DNA of 64,000 nt from Falsochrobactrum shanghaiense (GTDB taxonomy: Bacteria > Pseudomonadota > Alphaproteobacteria > Rhizobiales > Rhizobiaceae), in the NCBI RefSeq assembly GCF_003149535.1, contig NZ_QGDB01000004.1, positions 312,501 through 376,500 on the forward strand, read 5' to 3'. The number at the start of each line of letters is the position of its first letter. Positions within the stretch are counted from its first letter, which is position 1. Made by a program: the position numbers and the translations under genes. Below the pieces are notes generated by a model. It saw only the letters and a program-made list of their open reading frames with translations. It made no database searches and was not told the DNA's origin. This document shows, piece after piece, positions 25,792 to 34,613 of the stretch.

Positions 25792-26706
25792 ATGGAGAAT
25801 GATGCCAAATTGAGGGCGGCGAAAACAGTGATTGTGACGGGCGCCGGTGGCAATTTGGGTGCGAAGGCCGTCGCCGCACTGGCGGCAGCACCCTGGTGCA
25901 AGAAAGTCATCGGCTTCCATTCGCCCAATCGCACACCGCCCAAACCGGAAAACGACAAGATCGAAGTCGTCGTTGCTGATCTGACGGATGCAAATGGAAG
26001 CTGGCGGCAGCATCTGAAAGACGTGGATGCCGTTGTCCATTTTGCCGCGAAAAATCCCGTGCCGGATTCCACATGGTCCGAAGCCGCTGCTTCATTCGAC
26101 ATGACCGTCAATCTCGGGCTTGCCTGTCTCGAACACGGCGTTGCTCGCTATGTCTTCTGTTCGTCCAATCATGCGATGGGCGGTTACAAGGACGGTGAAC
26201 TCGCCGCCGCCATGTCGCCCGGCGCATTGCGTGAGGAATTGGCGCCGGCCCCCGGCACCCGGTGGAACGATGGTACGAAAGACATCGACTCCACCGCCTA
26301 TGGTTCATCCAAGATCATGGGCGAGCGTTTTGTTGCCGGTCTCGCCGCAGGCTCCAATGGACGCTTGAGCGCGGTGTCGTTGCGTGTCGGCTGGGCGTTA
26401 CCGGGTGATAATGACCCTGCCGACATCAGCACCTCCGGCTCCCCGAGCGGGCAGAGTTCAACCACCGCGGTCGACGTGGAGGAAGCACGCACATTGCGAT
26501 GGTTCCGCAATATGTGGCTATCCAACGCGGATTTCGAGCAGCTCGTATTCACCAGCGTTACCGCATCGAGCGATGGCTGGCCGGAGCCAAGTATTGTCGT
26601 CAATGGCGTATCGGCAAATGCCGGCTCGGACTGGAGCCTTGAAAATGGCAAGCGGTTCCTCGGTTATCAGCCGCAGGACGATCTTTACGCCCGTATTGGC
26701 CAATGA
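25792..26706 (+). CDS. NAD-dependent epimerase/dehydratase family protein, uronate dehydrogenase-like
   Basis: A 304-residue extended SDR. The NAD motif is VTGAGGNLGAKAV, DAVVHFAA follows, the catalytic region is FCSSNHAMGGY with Tyr and Lys in AYGSSKIMGE, and the C-terminus has NGVSANAGSDW and LGYQPQDD. The SSNH segment and the C-terminal SAN...W...LGW/Y.P.D pattern are those of hexuronate dehydrogenases, which oxidise an aldose or uronate to its lactone. I use the ATG at 25792, with AAAGGGAG 8 bases upstream. A lactonase gene follows immediately. Confidence 0.84.
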   Translation: MENDAKLRAAKTVIVTGAGGNLGAKAVAALAAAPWCKKVIGFHSPNRTPPKPENDKIEVVVADLTDANGSWRQHLKDVDAVVHFAAKNPVPDSTWSEAAASFDMTVNLGLACLEHGVARYVFCSSNHAMGGYKDGELAAAMSPGALREELAPAPGTRWNDGTKDIDSTAYGSSKIMGERFVAGLAAGSNGRLSAVSLRVGWALPGDNDPADISTSGSPSGQSSTTAVDVEEARTLRWFRNMWLSNADFEQLVFTSVTASSDGWPEPSIVVNGVSANAGSDWSLENGKRFLGYQPQDDLYARIGQ

Positions 26707-27813
26707 ATGGAAAAGAACCCTGTCATGACCGAACAGAATAACAATCCGGACGAAATCACCCTCCTCATCGGCAGCTATACGGATTCACTCCCGCATGTGC
26801 AGGCGCGCGGGCAGGGGATCAGCGTTCTGCGCCTTTCCAAAGAGAGCGGTCGTATCACACCGGTTTCGCAATTCACCGAACTCCGCAATCCGACCTATCT
26901 CACGCTCTCCGCCGATAAAAAAACGCTTTATTCCGTCGAAGAGCTTTTCGGCAGGGATGGCTCCGCTGTCGCAGCACTCAGTTTCGACAAGGCATCGGGC
27001 GCCATGCGTGTGCTCGGACGTGTCGATGCTGAGGGCGACTGGCCTTGCCATGTCGCGCTGGACAAAACCGGAGACAGGCTTTTTGTCTCCAATTATTTGA
27101 GCGGGAATTTCGTTACCTGCGAACTTGACGCTTCCGGTGTGCCGACCGGCGTGACAGTCAATATTCAGCGTAGCGGGACGGGCCCGAATGAGAGCAGGCA
27201 GGAAGGCCCGCATGTCCACTGTGCTGCGGTTACACCCGATGGCGGCCACGTTCTGGTCTGCGATGCGGGAACGGATGAAATCGCGCGCTATTCGCTTGCC
27301 AAAGGCTTGATCGAAACGAGTAGCGATCTTGTGGTGAAAACCAGAGGCGGTTATCTGCCCCGGCATCTGGCGCTTTCGACCGATGGATCGCAGTTCTTCG
27401 TCGTGCACGAATTGGGCTGCTCGGTGAGCGCCTATGCTTTTGATGGCGACGAAATACGCCTGATCCAGGAAATTTCCACCTTGCCGGAGGATTTCACCGG
27501 TGAATCGGCTTGCGCCGCGATACGCGTTCATCCGAATGGACGCTTTGTCTATGCTTCCAATCGTGGTCACGATTCAATCGTCGCTTTCAGGGTAAATGCC
27601 GACAGCGGGCAAATGGAAACTGTTGGCTGGTATTCGACGCAGGGTGAGACACCGCGCGATTTCGCAATCGATCCGAGCGGACACTATCTGGTCGCAGCCA
27701 ATCAGGACGGCCATTCGCTTGTGGTCTATAAGATTGATCAGACCAGCGGCGCGCTTTCGCCGTTTGGCGCAACCTATGAGATCGGCAGCCCGGTCTCTGT
27801 CGTGTTTGCGTGA
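26707..27813 (+). CDS. Lactonase family protein (6-phosphogluconolactonase-like beta-propeller)
   Basis: A 368-residue seven-bladed propeller of the YbhE/Pgl type. Repeated blade motifs are visible (NPTYLTLSADKKTLYSVEE, CHVALDKTGDRLFVSNY, RHLALSTDGSQFFVVHE, IRVHPNGRFVYASNRG, FAIDPSGHYLVAANQDG). SNRGHDSI and CHVA carry the residues conserved in the family. It starts right after the dehydrogenase stop; an internal ATG at 26725 is an alternative start. Together the two genes give dehydrogenation followed by lactone hydrolysis. Confidence 0.89.
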   Translation: MEKNPVMTEQNNNPDEITLLIGSYTDSLPHVQARGQGISVLRLSKESGRITPVSQFTELRNPTYLTLSADKKTLYSVEELFGRDGSAVAALSFDKASGAMRVLGRVDAEGDWPCHVALDKTGDRLFVSNYLSGNFVTCELDASGVPTGVTVNIQRSGTGPNESRQEGPHVHCAAVTPDGGHVLVCDAGTDEIARYSLAKGLIETSSDLVVKTRGGYLPRHLALSTDGSQFFVVHELGCSVSAYAFDGDEIRLIQEISTLPEDFTGESACAAIRVHPNGRFVYASNRGHDSIVAFRVNADSGQMETVGWYSTQGETPRDFAIDPSGHYLVAANQDGHSLVVYKIDQTSGALSPFGATYEIGSPVSVVFA

Positions 27814-27831
27814 AGTGCCATTAAGCTTGGA

Positions 27832-27879
27832 ATAAGGCCCCCATTTCAGGGGTTATCAGCATCTAAACAGGGGGCTGAT
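27832..27879 (+). terminator. Possible terminator hairpins after the lactonase gene
   Basis: Two adjoining inverted repeats: CCCC/GGGG flanked by ATAA/TTAT (27832-27856), and ATCAGC/GCTGAT (27855-27879). Neither has a T-tract, so this is a weak call. Confidence 0.35.
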
Positions 27880-27894
27880 GCAATCTCGATGACA

Positions 27895-28083
27895 TCAGGG
27901 TGTTCCGACGATACGTGCTTCGAGCAGATCAAATTTTCCTCGGCCGTACATTTGGCGTTTGATCTGCCGGACCCGGAAGATGTCGGTGCGCTGACCACGG
28001 ACGGCACTGCGAACTCTCCACGCGATCACTTCTGGGTGAAAATGAGCAATCTGCGGGCAAGCGGAGGAGGTGTTGCATTTCAA
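27895..28083 (-). pseudogene. ISL3-family transposase C-terminal remnant
   Basis: Read on the minus strand, the last ~25 codons (RQIKRQMYGRGKFDLLEARIVG) match the conserved C-terminal tail of ISL3-type transposases. In another frame just upstream, CRPWSAH resembles the PWS segment that precedes that tail, so a frameshift separates the pieces. No start, inverted repeats or catalytic core are visible. It is a relic in the gap between the lactonase gene and the peptide ABC operon. Confidence 0.55.
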
Positions 28084-28085
28084 TG

Positions 28086-28943
28086 CTATAGGGAGTGACT
28101 GATTTTATCCCGTATCCAGTCTCCAACGATCGCAAACGATAAGGTCGTCAATACGATAGCGAGGCTGGGTGCGGCGGCCATCCACCACGCCGTAACGATA
28201 TAGTTGCGGCTTTCGCTGACCATAAGGCCAAGGGATGTCAGTGGCGGCTGGACCCCCAGGCCAAGAAAACTCAAGCCGGTCTCCAATAGAATGCTTTCAG
28301 GGAAGCTGAGCGTCATCTGAACGAGAAGCGTGCCCAAAATGTTGGGGAGGATGTGCAGAACATAAATTCTGGGCGTTTTAGCGCCAAGAATACGTAGCGC
28401 CCCAGCATAGCCATTTGCCTCTGCATCCAGCACCAGTCCGCGCGTCAGGCGTGCATAGCGCTCCCAGCCCGCGAACCCGATGATGATGACAATCAGCCAG
28501 AAGGACTTGCCAAGCAGCCCGACCGCAATGATGGCAAAGATCAGGAAAGGCAACGAAGCCTGAATGTCGACCATCGTCATGATCGTCTCGCCCAGCCAGC
28601 CCCGTCGACGCGCTGCGATCATGCCAAGCGTAATCCCGAGCATAGCGCCGATCAAAGTGCCCAGCACGGCGAGCGTTATGGAAAAACGGATGGCGAAAAT
28701 CGTGCGGCTTAAAACATCCCGGCCCAGATGATCGCTGCCGAGCCAGAAATTTGTATCGTAACCCAGCAGGCTCGGCGGGGACAGTCTTTGCAGCGGCTGC
28801 TGTTCGGCAAAACCGTAGGGAGCCAGCAATGGAGCAAAGAGTGCCGCAATCAGCATCAGCGCCAGCCAAATAGCGGCAAGCGTTACGAGCGGGGTATTTG
28901 AAACCAGAGAGATACGCCAACGACGGGCGGTGCTCCGGGTCAT
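28086..28943 (-). CDS. Peptide-type ABC transporter permease (DppC-like)
   Basis: A 285-residue permease. It has the DppC N-terminal domain (LFAPLLAPYGF, then NFWLGSDHLGRDVLSRTIF) and the EAA-type loop NGYAGALRILGAKTPRIYVLHILPN. About six hydrophobic segments are visible. The ATG at 28943 lies 7 bases after the upstream permease stop; a TTG at 28958 is the alternative. Last gene of the operon. Confidence 0.92.
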   Translation of the reverse strand: MTRSTARRWRISLVSNTPLVTLAAIWLALMLIAALFAPLLAPYGFAEQQPLQRLSPPSLLGYDTNFWLGSDHLGRDVLSRTIFAIRFSITLAVLGTLIGAMLGITLGMIAARRRGWLGETIMTMVDIQASLPFLIFAIIAVGLLGKSFWLIVIIIGFAGWERYARLTRGLVLDAEANGYAGALRILGAKTPRIYVLHILPNILGTLLVQMTLSFPESILLETGLSFLGLGVQPPLTSLGLMVSESRNYIVTAWWMAAAPSLAIVLTTLSFAIVGDWIRDKISHSL

Positions 28944-28950
28944 TGATAAC

Positions 28951-29877
28951 TCAGCCAAGGCCGCCTGTCCTTATTCTCGGGTTGAGAAAACCGTAAATCA
29001 TATCGACCGCAAGATTAGCCATCGTGATGGCGATGGTGAAGATCATTACCAGGGTCTGAACGACGGTAAAATCGCGCTGGCCCACGGTATCGACCAGAAG
29101 CCGACCGATTCCCGGCCATGCAAAGACCTGCTCCACTATGATCGAGCCGCCCACCAGCCCGCCGACGAGAAAGCCCATGATGGTAATGATCGGGATGGCA
29201 GCATTCGGAAGCACATGGCGCAGTATGGTCTCACGGGGAGTTTCACCGGAAGCCAGTGCGGCACGTATATAAGGCTCATGCAGTACATCAAGGACTGCCG
29301 AGCGGGTGAACCGGGCAAGGACCGCTGTACCGGACAGGCCGAGCGTCGCGACCGGCAAGATCATATGCGCCCAGGTTGCGCTGCCGGAACTCGGCAACAG
29401 GCGAAAACTCACTGCCAGAAGATAGACAAGTCCAATGCCGAAAACGAAGTTTGGTATGCTATAGCCGATTGTGGACACCGTCATCAGGGACTGGTCGAGC
29501 AGGGAGCCGCGCCTCAGCGCCGCAATAATGCCCACCGGCAGGCCAATCAGCAACATCAATACAAAGGCCGTTCCCGTAAGCAATAGCGTCGCCGGAATTC
29601 TTTCGCTCGCGACCGTTATGGCGGGCCTTCCATTGGCTATGGAAATGCCTCCGTCGCCCGTCAGCAGATTGGCTAGATAGTGCATGTACTGCACCGCAAT
29701 CGGTCGGTCGAGGCCCCATTGCGCACGAAAGGCGGCGATCACTTCTTCTGTGGCATTATCAGGCAGCAATTGGGCTGCGGGATCACCTGTCAAGCGAAGC
29801 ATGACAAAGGTCAGGGTCATTACTGTCAGTATGGTGAAAACCGTACGGGCGGTACGAAAAAGGATGAACCGGATCAC
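28951..29877 (-). CDS. Peptide-type ABC transporter permease (DppB-like)
   Basis: A 308-residue permease of the DppB/OppB type, with the N-terminal FRTARTVFTILTVMTLTFVMLRLTGDP segment and the loop EPYIRAALASGETPRETILRHVLPNAAIP. The start codon is GTG and overlaps the stop of the preceding endonuclease-like gene (GTGA), so the nuclease-like gene and the permease are translationally coupled. Confidence 0.92.
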   Translation of the reverse strand: MIRFILFRTARTVFTILTVMTLTFVMLRLTGDPAAQLLPDNATEEVIAAFRAQWGLDRPIAVQYMHYLANLLTGDGGISIANGRPAITVASERIPATLLLTGTAFVLMLLIGLPVGIIAALRRGSLLDQSLMTVSTIGYSIPNFVFGIGLVYLLAVSFRLLPSSGSATWAHMILPVATLGLSGTAVLARFTRSAVLDVLHEPYIRAALASGETPRETILRHVLPNAAIPIITIMGFLVGGLVGGSIIVEQVFAWPGIGRLLVDTVGQRDFTVVQTLVMIFTIAITMANLAVDMIYGFLNPRIRTGGLG

Positions 29878-30770
29878 ACTGTATCCTTCAGTTCGACCGT
29901 CAACGGCTGATGATCGGATGCATCGGCATCTTTGAGCACTTCCGCTGCAACAAGCCGGTTGGCAAGGCCCGCCGACACCATGATGTAATCGATGCGAATG
30001 CCGGCCTTGGCATCCCAGTCTCGGTAAAGGGTGGCTCCCGCTGTCTCGCTGTAACCGAGCGCCGACCAGCTATCGACAAAGCGATCAGGTTCGAATAGTC
30101 GCCCATAATGGGGATGAGAGGCGCCTACCAGTGCTGAATATACCGGCCCGCCGGGTTGAGCGTTGAAATCGCCCATCAGGATTGCTTCGCCGGGCACGGC
30201 TGGCAATGGATCTTCAAGCCAGCTTCGGTCCGGGTGATCACCGGAGCTTGCAGGACCGTTCAATGCAGCGTTGCGGTGCAGCTGGAGAATGAATTGAGCC
30301 TGTTCAAGCCGCTCTTCTTCACTGAGATGCGACAGGTGGCAGGTATAGATTCGCAACGGGCCGGACGGGCAATCGATCACGGCTTCGGTAACGCCACGCT
30401 GGATCGAGTGCGCATTGAGCGGCGTGAGTTTGGTCGGGAACAGAAAAGTTCTGACGCTGAGTACGGGCCAGCGAGACAGGATTGCGTTGCCGAAGCGGCG
30501 GCGGACCGCTTGGCTTTTGCTTTCGCCCGGCGGCAACAATTTGTGGATATCGACCGTTGTGCCGAAAGCCGTGAATACGGTTTGTCCTTTTTCACGCAGG
30601 TGGCCCGCCAGAGCCTCAAGCTGATCGACATTACCTGAACGATCCCAACAGGACTCGATTTCCTGTATGCCAACGATATCTGCACCGGCCATGACCTCTG
30701 CCGAACGGATAATATCATACTGATCGTCTCGGCCTTTGCCGTACTGGATATTGTAAGTCATGATACGCAT
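29874..30770 (-). CDS. Endonuclease/exonuclease/phosphatase (EEP) family phosphodiesterase
   Basis: A 298-residue metal-dependent phosphoesterase. The fold's motifs appear in order: MTYNIQYG, IVGIQEIES, YTCHLSHLS, LMGDFNAQPGG, IRIDYIM and ASDHQPL. These give the catalytic Glu, the DxN pair and the terminal Asp-His. There is no signal peptide, so it acts in the cytoplasm. It sits between the ATPase genes and the permease genes of an ABC operon, overlapping both neighbours, which is strong evidence that it works on the imported substrate. The ATG at 30770 is chosen because the motif-bearing domain begins there. EEP relatives include sphingomyelinase-like and nuclease-like enzymes; the exact phosphodiester is unknown. 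Confidence 0.88.
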   Translation of the reverse strand: MRIMTYNIQYGKGRDDQYDIIRSAEVMAGADIVGIQEIESCWDRSGNVDQLEALAGHLREKGQTVFTAFGTTVDIHKLLPPGESKSQAVRRRFGNAILSRWPVLSVRTFLFPTKLTPLNAHSIQRGVTEAVIDCPSGPLRIYTCHLSHLSEEERLEQAQFILQLHRNAALNGPASSGDHPDRSWLEDPLPAVPGEAILMGDFNAQPGGPVYSALVGASHPHYGRLFEPDRFVDSWSALGYSETAGATLYRDWDAKAGIRIDYIMVSAGLANRLVAAEVLKDADASDHQPLTVELKDTV

Positions 30771-31777
30771 GACGTGTCCTTCCCGGATATGGATGTAGCG
30801 GAACGAAAGGCCGCCGGCGTCGGCTTTGCAAAATGGCAGGCGGCGCGATGCTGTGTGCCGACCGTGATTTCTGGCGGAGGTGTTTTGCTGCAAAGGGCGC
30901 GGGCAATGGGGCATCGCGGATGAAAGGCACAGCCGGTCGGTTTGCGCGCCGGGTCAGGCGGCTCTCCCGCAAGGCGTGGCGGATGCACTCCGCCAATGCC
31001 CCGCTTGCCCGGTATCGCTCCGATGAGCGCGCGGGTATAGGGATGAGCAGGACTCTCGAAGAGTCTGGTGGCGGGTGCCTGTTCGACAATCCGGCCCAGA
31101 TACATGACCGCCACGTCATCGGCGACATGTCGGACGACCCGCAGGTCGTGCGAGATGAACATACTCGCAAAGCCTTCGTTTTGCTGAAGCTGCCGGATGA
31201 GCTCGATTATCTGTGCCTGCACCGAAACATCGAGCGCAGATACGGATTCGTCAAAGACAACAAAACGCGGCTGGGTGATAAGGGCGCGCGCGATAACGAC
31301 CCGCTGGCGCTGTCCCCCGGAAAGCTCAAGGGGAAGCCGGTTGCCAAGTTGCCTGTTCAGGCCGACCCGTTCCATCAGGGCAAGGGCCTGTTGCTGGGCA
31401 TCCTTGCGATCAGCCAGGCGATGGATGAGCAGAGGTTCAGCAATCTGCCTTTCGACTGATTGCCGTGGATCGAGCGCGGCCAAAGCATTCTGGAAAACCA
31501 TTTGCAGATCACGCGCCATGGATTGCCGCTGCCGAGGGGGCCGTTGGGCAAGATCGATACCATCAAACCGTAAAGTGCCGCTATCAGGCAGATCGGCGCC
31601 GATCATAAGACGACCAAGTGTGCTTTTTCCCGAACCGCTCTCGCCGACGACGGCAAGGGTTCGTCCCGCCTTGATCGCTATGCTCACGCCATCAACCGCA
31701 ACAAGCTTCTGGTGTTTTCGAAATAGCGAACTGCTATCGTAGATTCGGCAGACGCCGCGAGCTTCTATAAGCGTCAT
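30758..31777 (-). CDS. Peptide-type ABC transporter ATPase (DppF/OppF-like)
   Basis: A 339-residue ATPase. Walker A is GESGSGKST, the Q-loop is MVFQNALAALDPR, the signature is LSGGQRQRVVIARAL, Walker B is FVVFDESVSALDVS and the switch His is in ISHDLRVV. The C-terminal oligopeptide-transporter extension has the Cys pattern (CAFHPRCPIA...C...C) that may bind an iron-sulfur cluster. Walker B reads DESVSALD where DEPTSALD is usual, a common variant in OppF. The stop overlaps the EEP gene start. Confidence 0.92.
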   Translation of the reverse strand: MTLIEARGVCRIYDSSSLFRKHQKLVAVDGVSIAIKAGRTLAVVGESGSGKSTLGRLMIGADLPDSGTLRFDGIDLAQRPPRQRQSMARDLQMVFQNALAALDPRQSVERQIAEPLLIHRLADRKDAQQQALALMERVGLNRQLGNRLPLELSGGQRQRVVIARALITQPRFVVFDESVSALDVSVQAQIIELIRQLQQNEGFASMFISHDLRVVRHVADDVAVMYLGRIVEQAPATRLFESPAHPYTRALIGAIPGKRGIGGVHPPRLAGEPPDPARKPTGCAFHPRCPIARALCSKTPPPEITVGTQHRAACHFAKPTPAAFRSATSISGKDTSCVS

Positions 31778-32802
31778 GTGTCTGCCCTTTCTTTGATTTC
31801 TTCCATTATTGCGCGCGAGATGCTGCCATCGAGGTGACAGGCCAGCCCCCCGTCGCCATGCGGCGTGAATGCCGGGCTTTCACTGCGGCAGCGGTTGAAA
31901 GCATGTTCGCAACGTAGATGAAATGGACAACAGGCGTCGTCTGCGGGCCGACCCGGCGTTCCGGGGATCGAACGCGGGGGCAAGGGAGAATCAATGTCGG
32001 GCATAGCTGCCAGCAAGGCGCGCGTGTAGGGATGGGCCGGGGAATTAAGTACCTTTCGCGTGGTGCCAGTTTCCATGATGCGCCCACCATAAAGCACCAT
32101 GACATGATCGCTCGTATCGGCAACGACGCCCAGATCATGCGTGATCATCAACAGGCCCAGGCCACGCTCGCTGCAAAGCTCTGCAAGCAGGTCGAGAATT
32201 TGCGCCTGCGTGGTGACATCGAGCGCCGTAGTCGGCTCGTCAGCAAGAAGAAAGTGGGGGTTTCCGGCCAGCGCACCGGCAATCATGACACGTTGTGCCA
32301 TACCCCCGGAAAGTTCATGGGGATAGCTACGCATGATACGATCTGGATTCGTCAGGCCGACACTTTCCAGAAGGGCTTGGGTCGTTTCGGCAATCTTCGC
32401 GCTTGAACGGATGCCCTGTAATCGGCGGATCTGCCTGGCAAGATAACGACCCACTGTCCAGCGTGGATCCAGACTGGATTGCGGATCCTGAAAAATCATC
32501 GCCAGTTCGCGCCCCCGGAATGCTGCGGCAGTGCCTTGCAGGCCGGTAATGTCCTTCCCGTCCAGCCAGACCGAGCCTGCCACAAGCTGTACCGATGACG
32601 ACAAAAGGCCGAGGGTTGCGAGTGCGGTCAGGCTCTTGCCGGAACCGCTTTCGCCTACCATTGCAAGAGCCTCGCCGCCACGAAGGTCGAAACTTACATC
32701 TTCAACAAGAATTTTGCCTGTCGCACGGGCGATGACCGTCACCCCCCGCACTTCAAGACAGCTTGCGGGCGACATGGTCGCCCGCTTTGTCACGTCGCTC
32801 AT
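31774..32802 (-). CDS. Peptide-type ABC transporter ATPase (DppD/OppD-like)
   Basis: A 342-residue ATPase. Walker A is GESGSGKSL, the Q-loop is MIFQDPQSSLDPR, the signature is LSGGMAQRVMIAGAL, Walker B is FLLADEPTTALDV and the switch His is in ITHDLGVV. The C-terminal oligopeptide extension carries CCPFHLRC...C...C. The ATG at 32802 follows the binding-protein stop by one base; the TTG at 32817 would overlap that gene. It overlaps the next ATPase gene by 4 bases. Confidence 0.92.
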   Translation of the reverse strand: MSDVTKRATMSPASCLEVRGVTVIARATGKILVEDVSFDLRGGEALAMVGESGSGKSLTALATLGLLSSSVQLVAGSVWLDGKDITGLQGTAAAFRGRELAMIFQDPQSSLDPRWTVGRYLARQIRRLQGIRSSAKIAETTQALLESVGLTNPDRIMRSYPHELSGGMAQRVMIAGALAGNPHFLLADEPTTALDVTTQAQILDLLAELCSERGLGLLMITHDLGVVADTSDHVMVLYGGRIMETGTTRKVLNSPAHPYTRALLAAMPDIDSPLPPRSIPGTPGRPADDACCPFHLRCEHAFNRCRSESPAFTPHGDGGLACHLDGSISRAIMEEIKERADT

Positions 32803-32803
32803 C

Positions 32804-34372
32804 TTAGCTGTCAGCAAATTGGAGGTTGTAAGGCCGCAGATCCATGAATTCGAAGCTTACCGGCTTCCAGCCGATATTCTTGCGAACGCCATATATTTCG
32901 ACGGGTCTGTACAATACGGCGCCCGGTGCTTCTTCTTCCCATATATCAAGCATCCGCTGAAACGCCTGCTTGCGTTCTGTCCCGTCAGGGAGGCTTGCGA
33001 CCCTGGCGGCGAGATCATTGTATTCTTGCGGCGCTTTCCAGCCATGCGTCGTCTGCGCCGAGCCGCCGGGGCCCCAATCGCTTGTCAGCGGAGTCGCCGC
33101 ATCCGGCATCTGGAAGCCATTCGACCAATTGCGCATCTGAAGGCCCTTTGCCAGAACCTGATCCCATGTTTCGAGAATCTGCATGTCGACATTCAGGCCA
33201 ACCGACTTCCACATCTCCATCATCATCTGGATCGCGGCGACCGAGTTGACATAATAGTCGTTAAGCGTCCGGAATGTGATCTTCTCTCCGTTGTAGCCAG
33301 CTTCCTTGAGAAGGGCACGGGCCTTTTCGGGATCGTGCTTGAAACCCGGTCGGTCGGCATCATAGCATTCGCCATATTGCGGAATCTGGAATCCGTTGGT
33401 GACACCCGCCATGCCGCTCCAGAGCGCCTTGTTGAGAAGGTCACGATCGATGGAGAGATTCAGCGCCTGACGGATACGACGGTCAGAAACCACTGGCGCA
33501 TCGCTCTGATAGATATAGAGGTGGACGTTTTCGATCTGCGAGGCGCGAGGCTCCACATGTGATTGGGTTTCAAGCATCGCAAGATTGTCCGGGCTAAGCG
33601 CACATGCCATGTCGTATTCACCGCTGATCAGGCCCGCGACGCGGGAAGCGACTTCCGGAACAACCTGGAAAGTGACGCGGGAAGCCGTCGGCTTGCCGAG
33701 ATAATAATCGTCAAAGGCTTCCAGGACGACGCGATCTCCGTTCACGAATTCAACAAACTTGTAAGGACCGGTTCCAATCGGCTTCTGTCCGAAAGCATCC
33801 GGACCCATTTCACGATATTCCTTCTCCGGTACAACCCAGGAAATCCAGGATGCAAGGCGCTTTTCAAGTGAATAATCGGCAGCTTTTGTCCGCATTAGAA
33901 CCGTCTTGTCGTCGACGGCCTCGACGCTTTCGAAACGGGCGGAAAATAGCGGACCGCGCGCAACCATGGGCTTTTCACCCCATATGCGATCGGACGAAAA
34001 TGAGAAGGCGACATCCTGAGCGGTTACATTGCGGCCATTATGAAATTTCACGCCATCTGCGATGGTCAAGCGCAAGGTACGATCATCTTCTCGCTGCCAC
34101 GAAGAGGCGATGGCCGGAACGAGCGCGACGCCTGAACCTTCTGCATTGCTGAAAAAATCGCGACGGATAAGCGTATCGAAGATCGCATTGCTGATGCGGT
34201 TTCCGACATTGCTGATAGCATTCACCGGCTCCAAACTGACGGGTAGACCTTGTACCGCAATCGTCAGTTCCGGGCGTTGCCGTGCTTGCGCAAGTGACGG
34301 GCCAGATAAAATGGCCATCGTGGAGGCAGCGGATGCCGCAGCAAGAAATTTTCGTCTGGAAATCGTAGTCAT
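32804..34372 (-). CDS. Peptide-type ABC transporter substrate-binding protein (DppA-like), Tat signal
   Basis: A 522-residue family-5 solute-binding protein. The N-terminus MTTISRRKFLAAASAAS is a twin-arginine signal, so it is probably exported folded. Family-5 hallmarks follow: LEPVNAISNVGNRISNAIFDTL, VTAQDVAFSFSSDR, PIGTGPYKFVEF and RRIRQALNLSIDRDLL. First gene of the operon, in the order binding protein, DppD, DppF, EEP, DppB, DppC. This differs from the usual A-B-C-D-F order. It is divergent from a PhnF-like regulator across an A/T-rich intergenic region. Confidence 0.93.
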   Translation of the reverse strand: MTTISRRKFLAAASAASTMAILSGPSLAQARQRPELTIAVQGLPVSLEPVNAISNVGNRISNAIFDTLIRRDFFSNAEGSGVALVPAIASSWQREDDRTLRLTIADGVKFHNGRNVTAQDVAFSFSSDRIWGEKPMVARGPLFSARFESVEAVDDKTVLMRTKAADYSLEKRLASWISWVVPEKEYREMGPDAFGQKPIGTGPYKFVEFVNGDRVVLEAFDDYYLGKPTASRVTFQVVPEVASRVAGLISGEYDMACALSPDNLAMLETQSHVEPRASQIENVHLYIYQSDAPVVSDRRIRQALNLSIDRDLLNKALWSGMAGVTNGFQIPQYGECYDADRPGFKHDPEKARALLKEAGYNGEKITFRTLNDYYVNSVAAIQMMMEMWKSVGLNVDMQILETWDQVLAKGLQMRNWSNGFQMPDAATPLTSDWGPGGSAQTTHGWKAPQEYNDLAARVASLPDGTERKQAFQRMLDIWEEEAPGAVLYRPVEIYGVRKNIGWKPVSFEFMDLRPYNLQFADS

Positions 34373-34448
34373 AATCGTACCTTCTTGATGAATGCGTTGA
34401 TATGCTCAAAAAGGACAATAGATCTTTATTTATAAATCTGAATGACAG

Positions 34449-34465
34449 ACCAATCTAATATTGGT
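34449..34465. promoter_or_regulatory. Palindrome in the divergent control region of the peptide-type ABC operon
   Basis: ACCAAT-CTAAT-ATTGGT has perfect 6-base arms. It lies in a strikingly A/T-rich stretch (34380-34560) between the binding-protein gene and the GntR gene, where promoters for both should lie. It could be the binding site of the adjacent regulator, but the HutC-type GTnTAnAC core is not obvious in it. Confidence 0.35.
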
Positions 34466-34613
34466 TATTTTGATTATTAATTAAAATAATAAAAATTACT
34501 CGGAGATTTCACCAAGTTTAAAATGAAATATATGCCTAATACTATAGGTCCAGTCCTTTACAGTATGTCTGTTTCATATGTATGACAGGGGAAGATTTTC
34601 AGGAGCAGAAGTG

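Noticed and set aside
27889-28098. 69-codon plus-strand frame between the lactonase and the peptide-type ABC operon
   Set aside because: It is antisense to the better explained ISL3-type transposase tail.
28930-29586. 218-codon plus-strand frame opposite the DppB/DppC-like genes
   Set aside because: Compositional shadow of two well-supported permease genes; no domain and no ribosome site.
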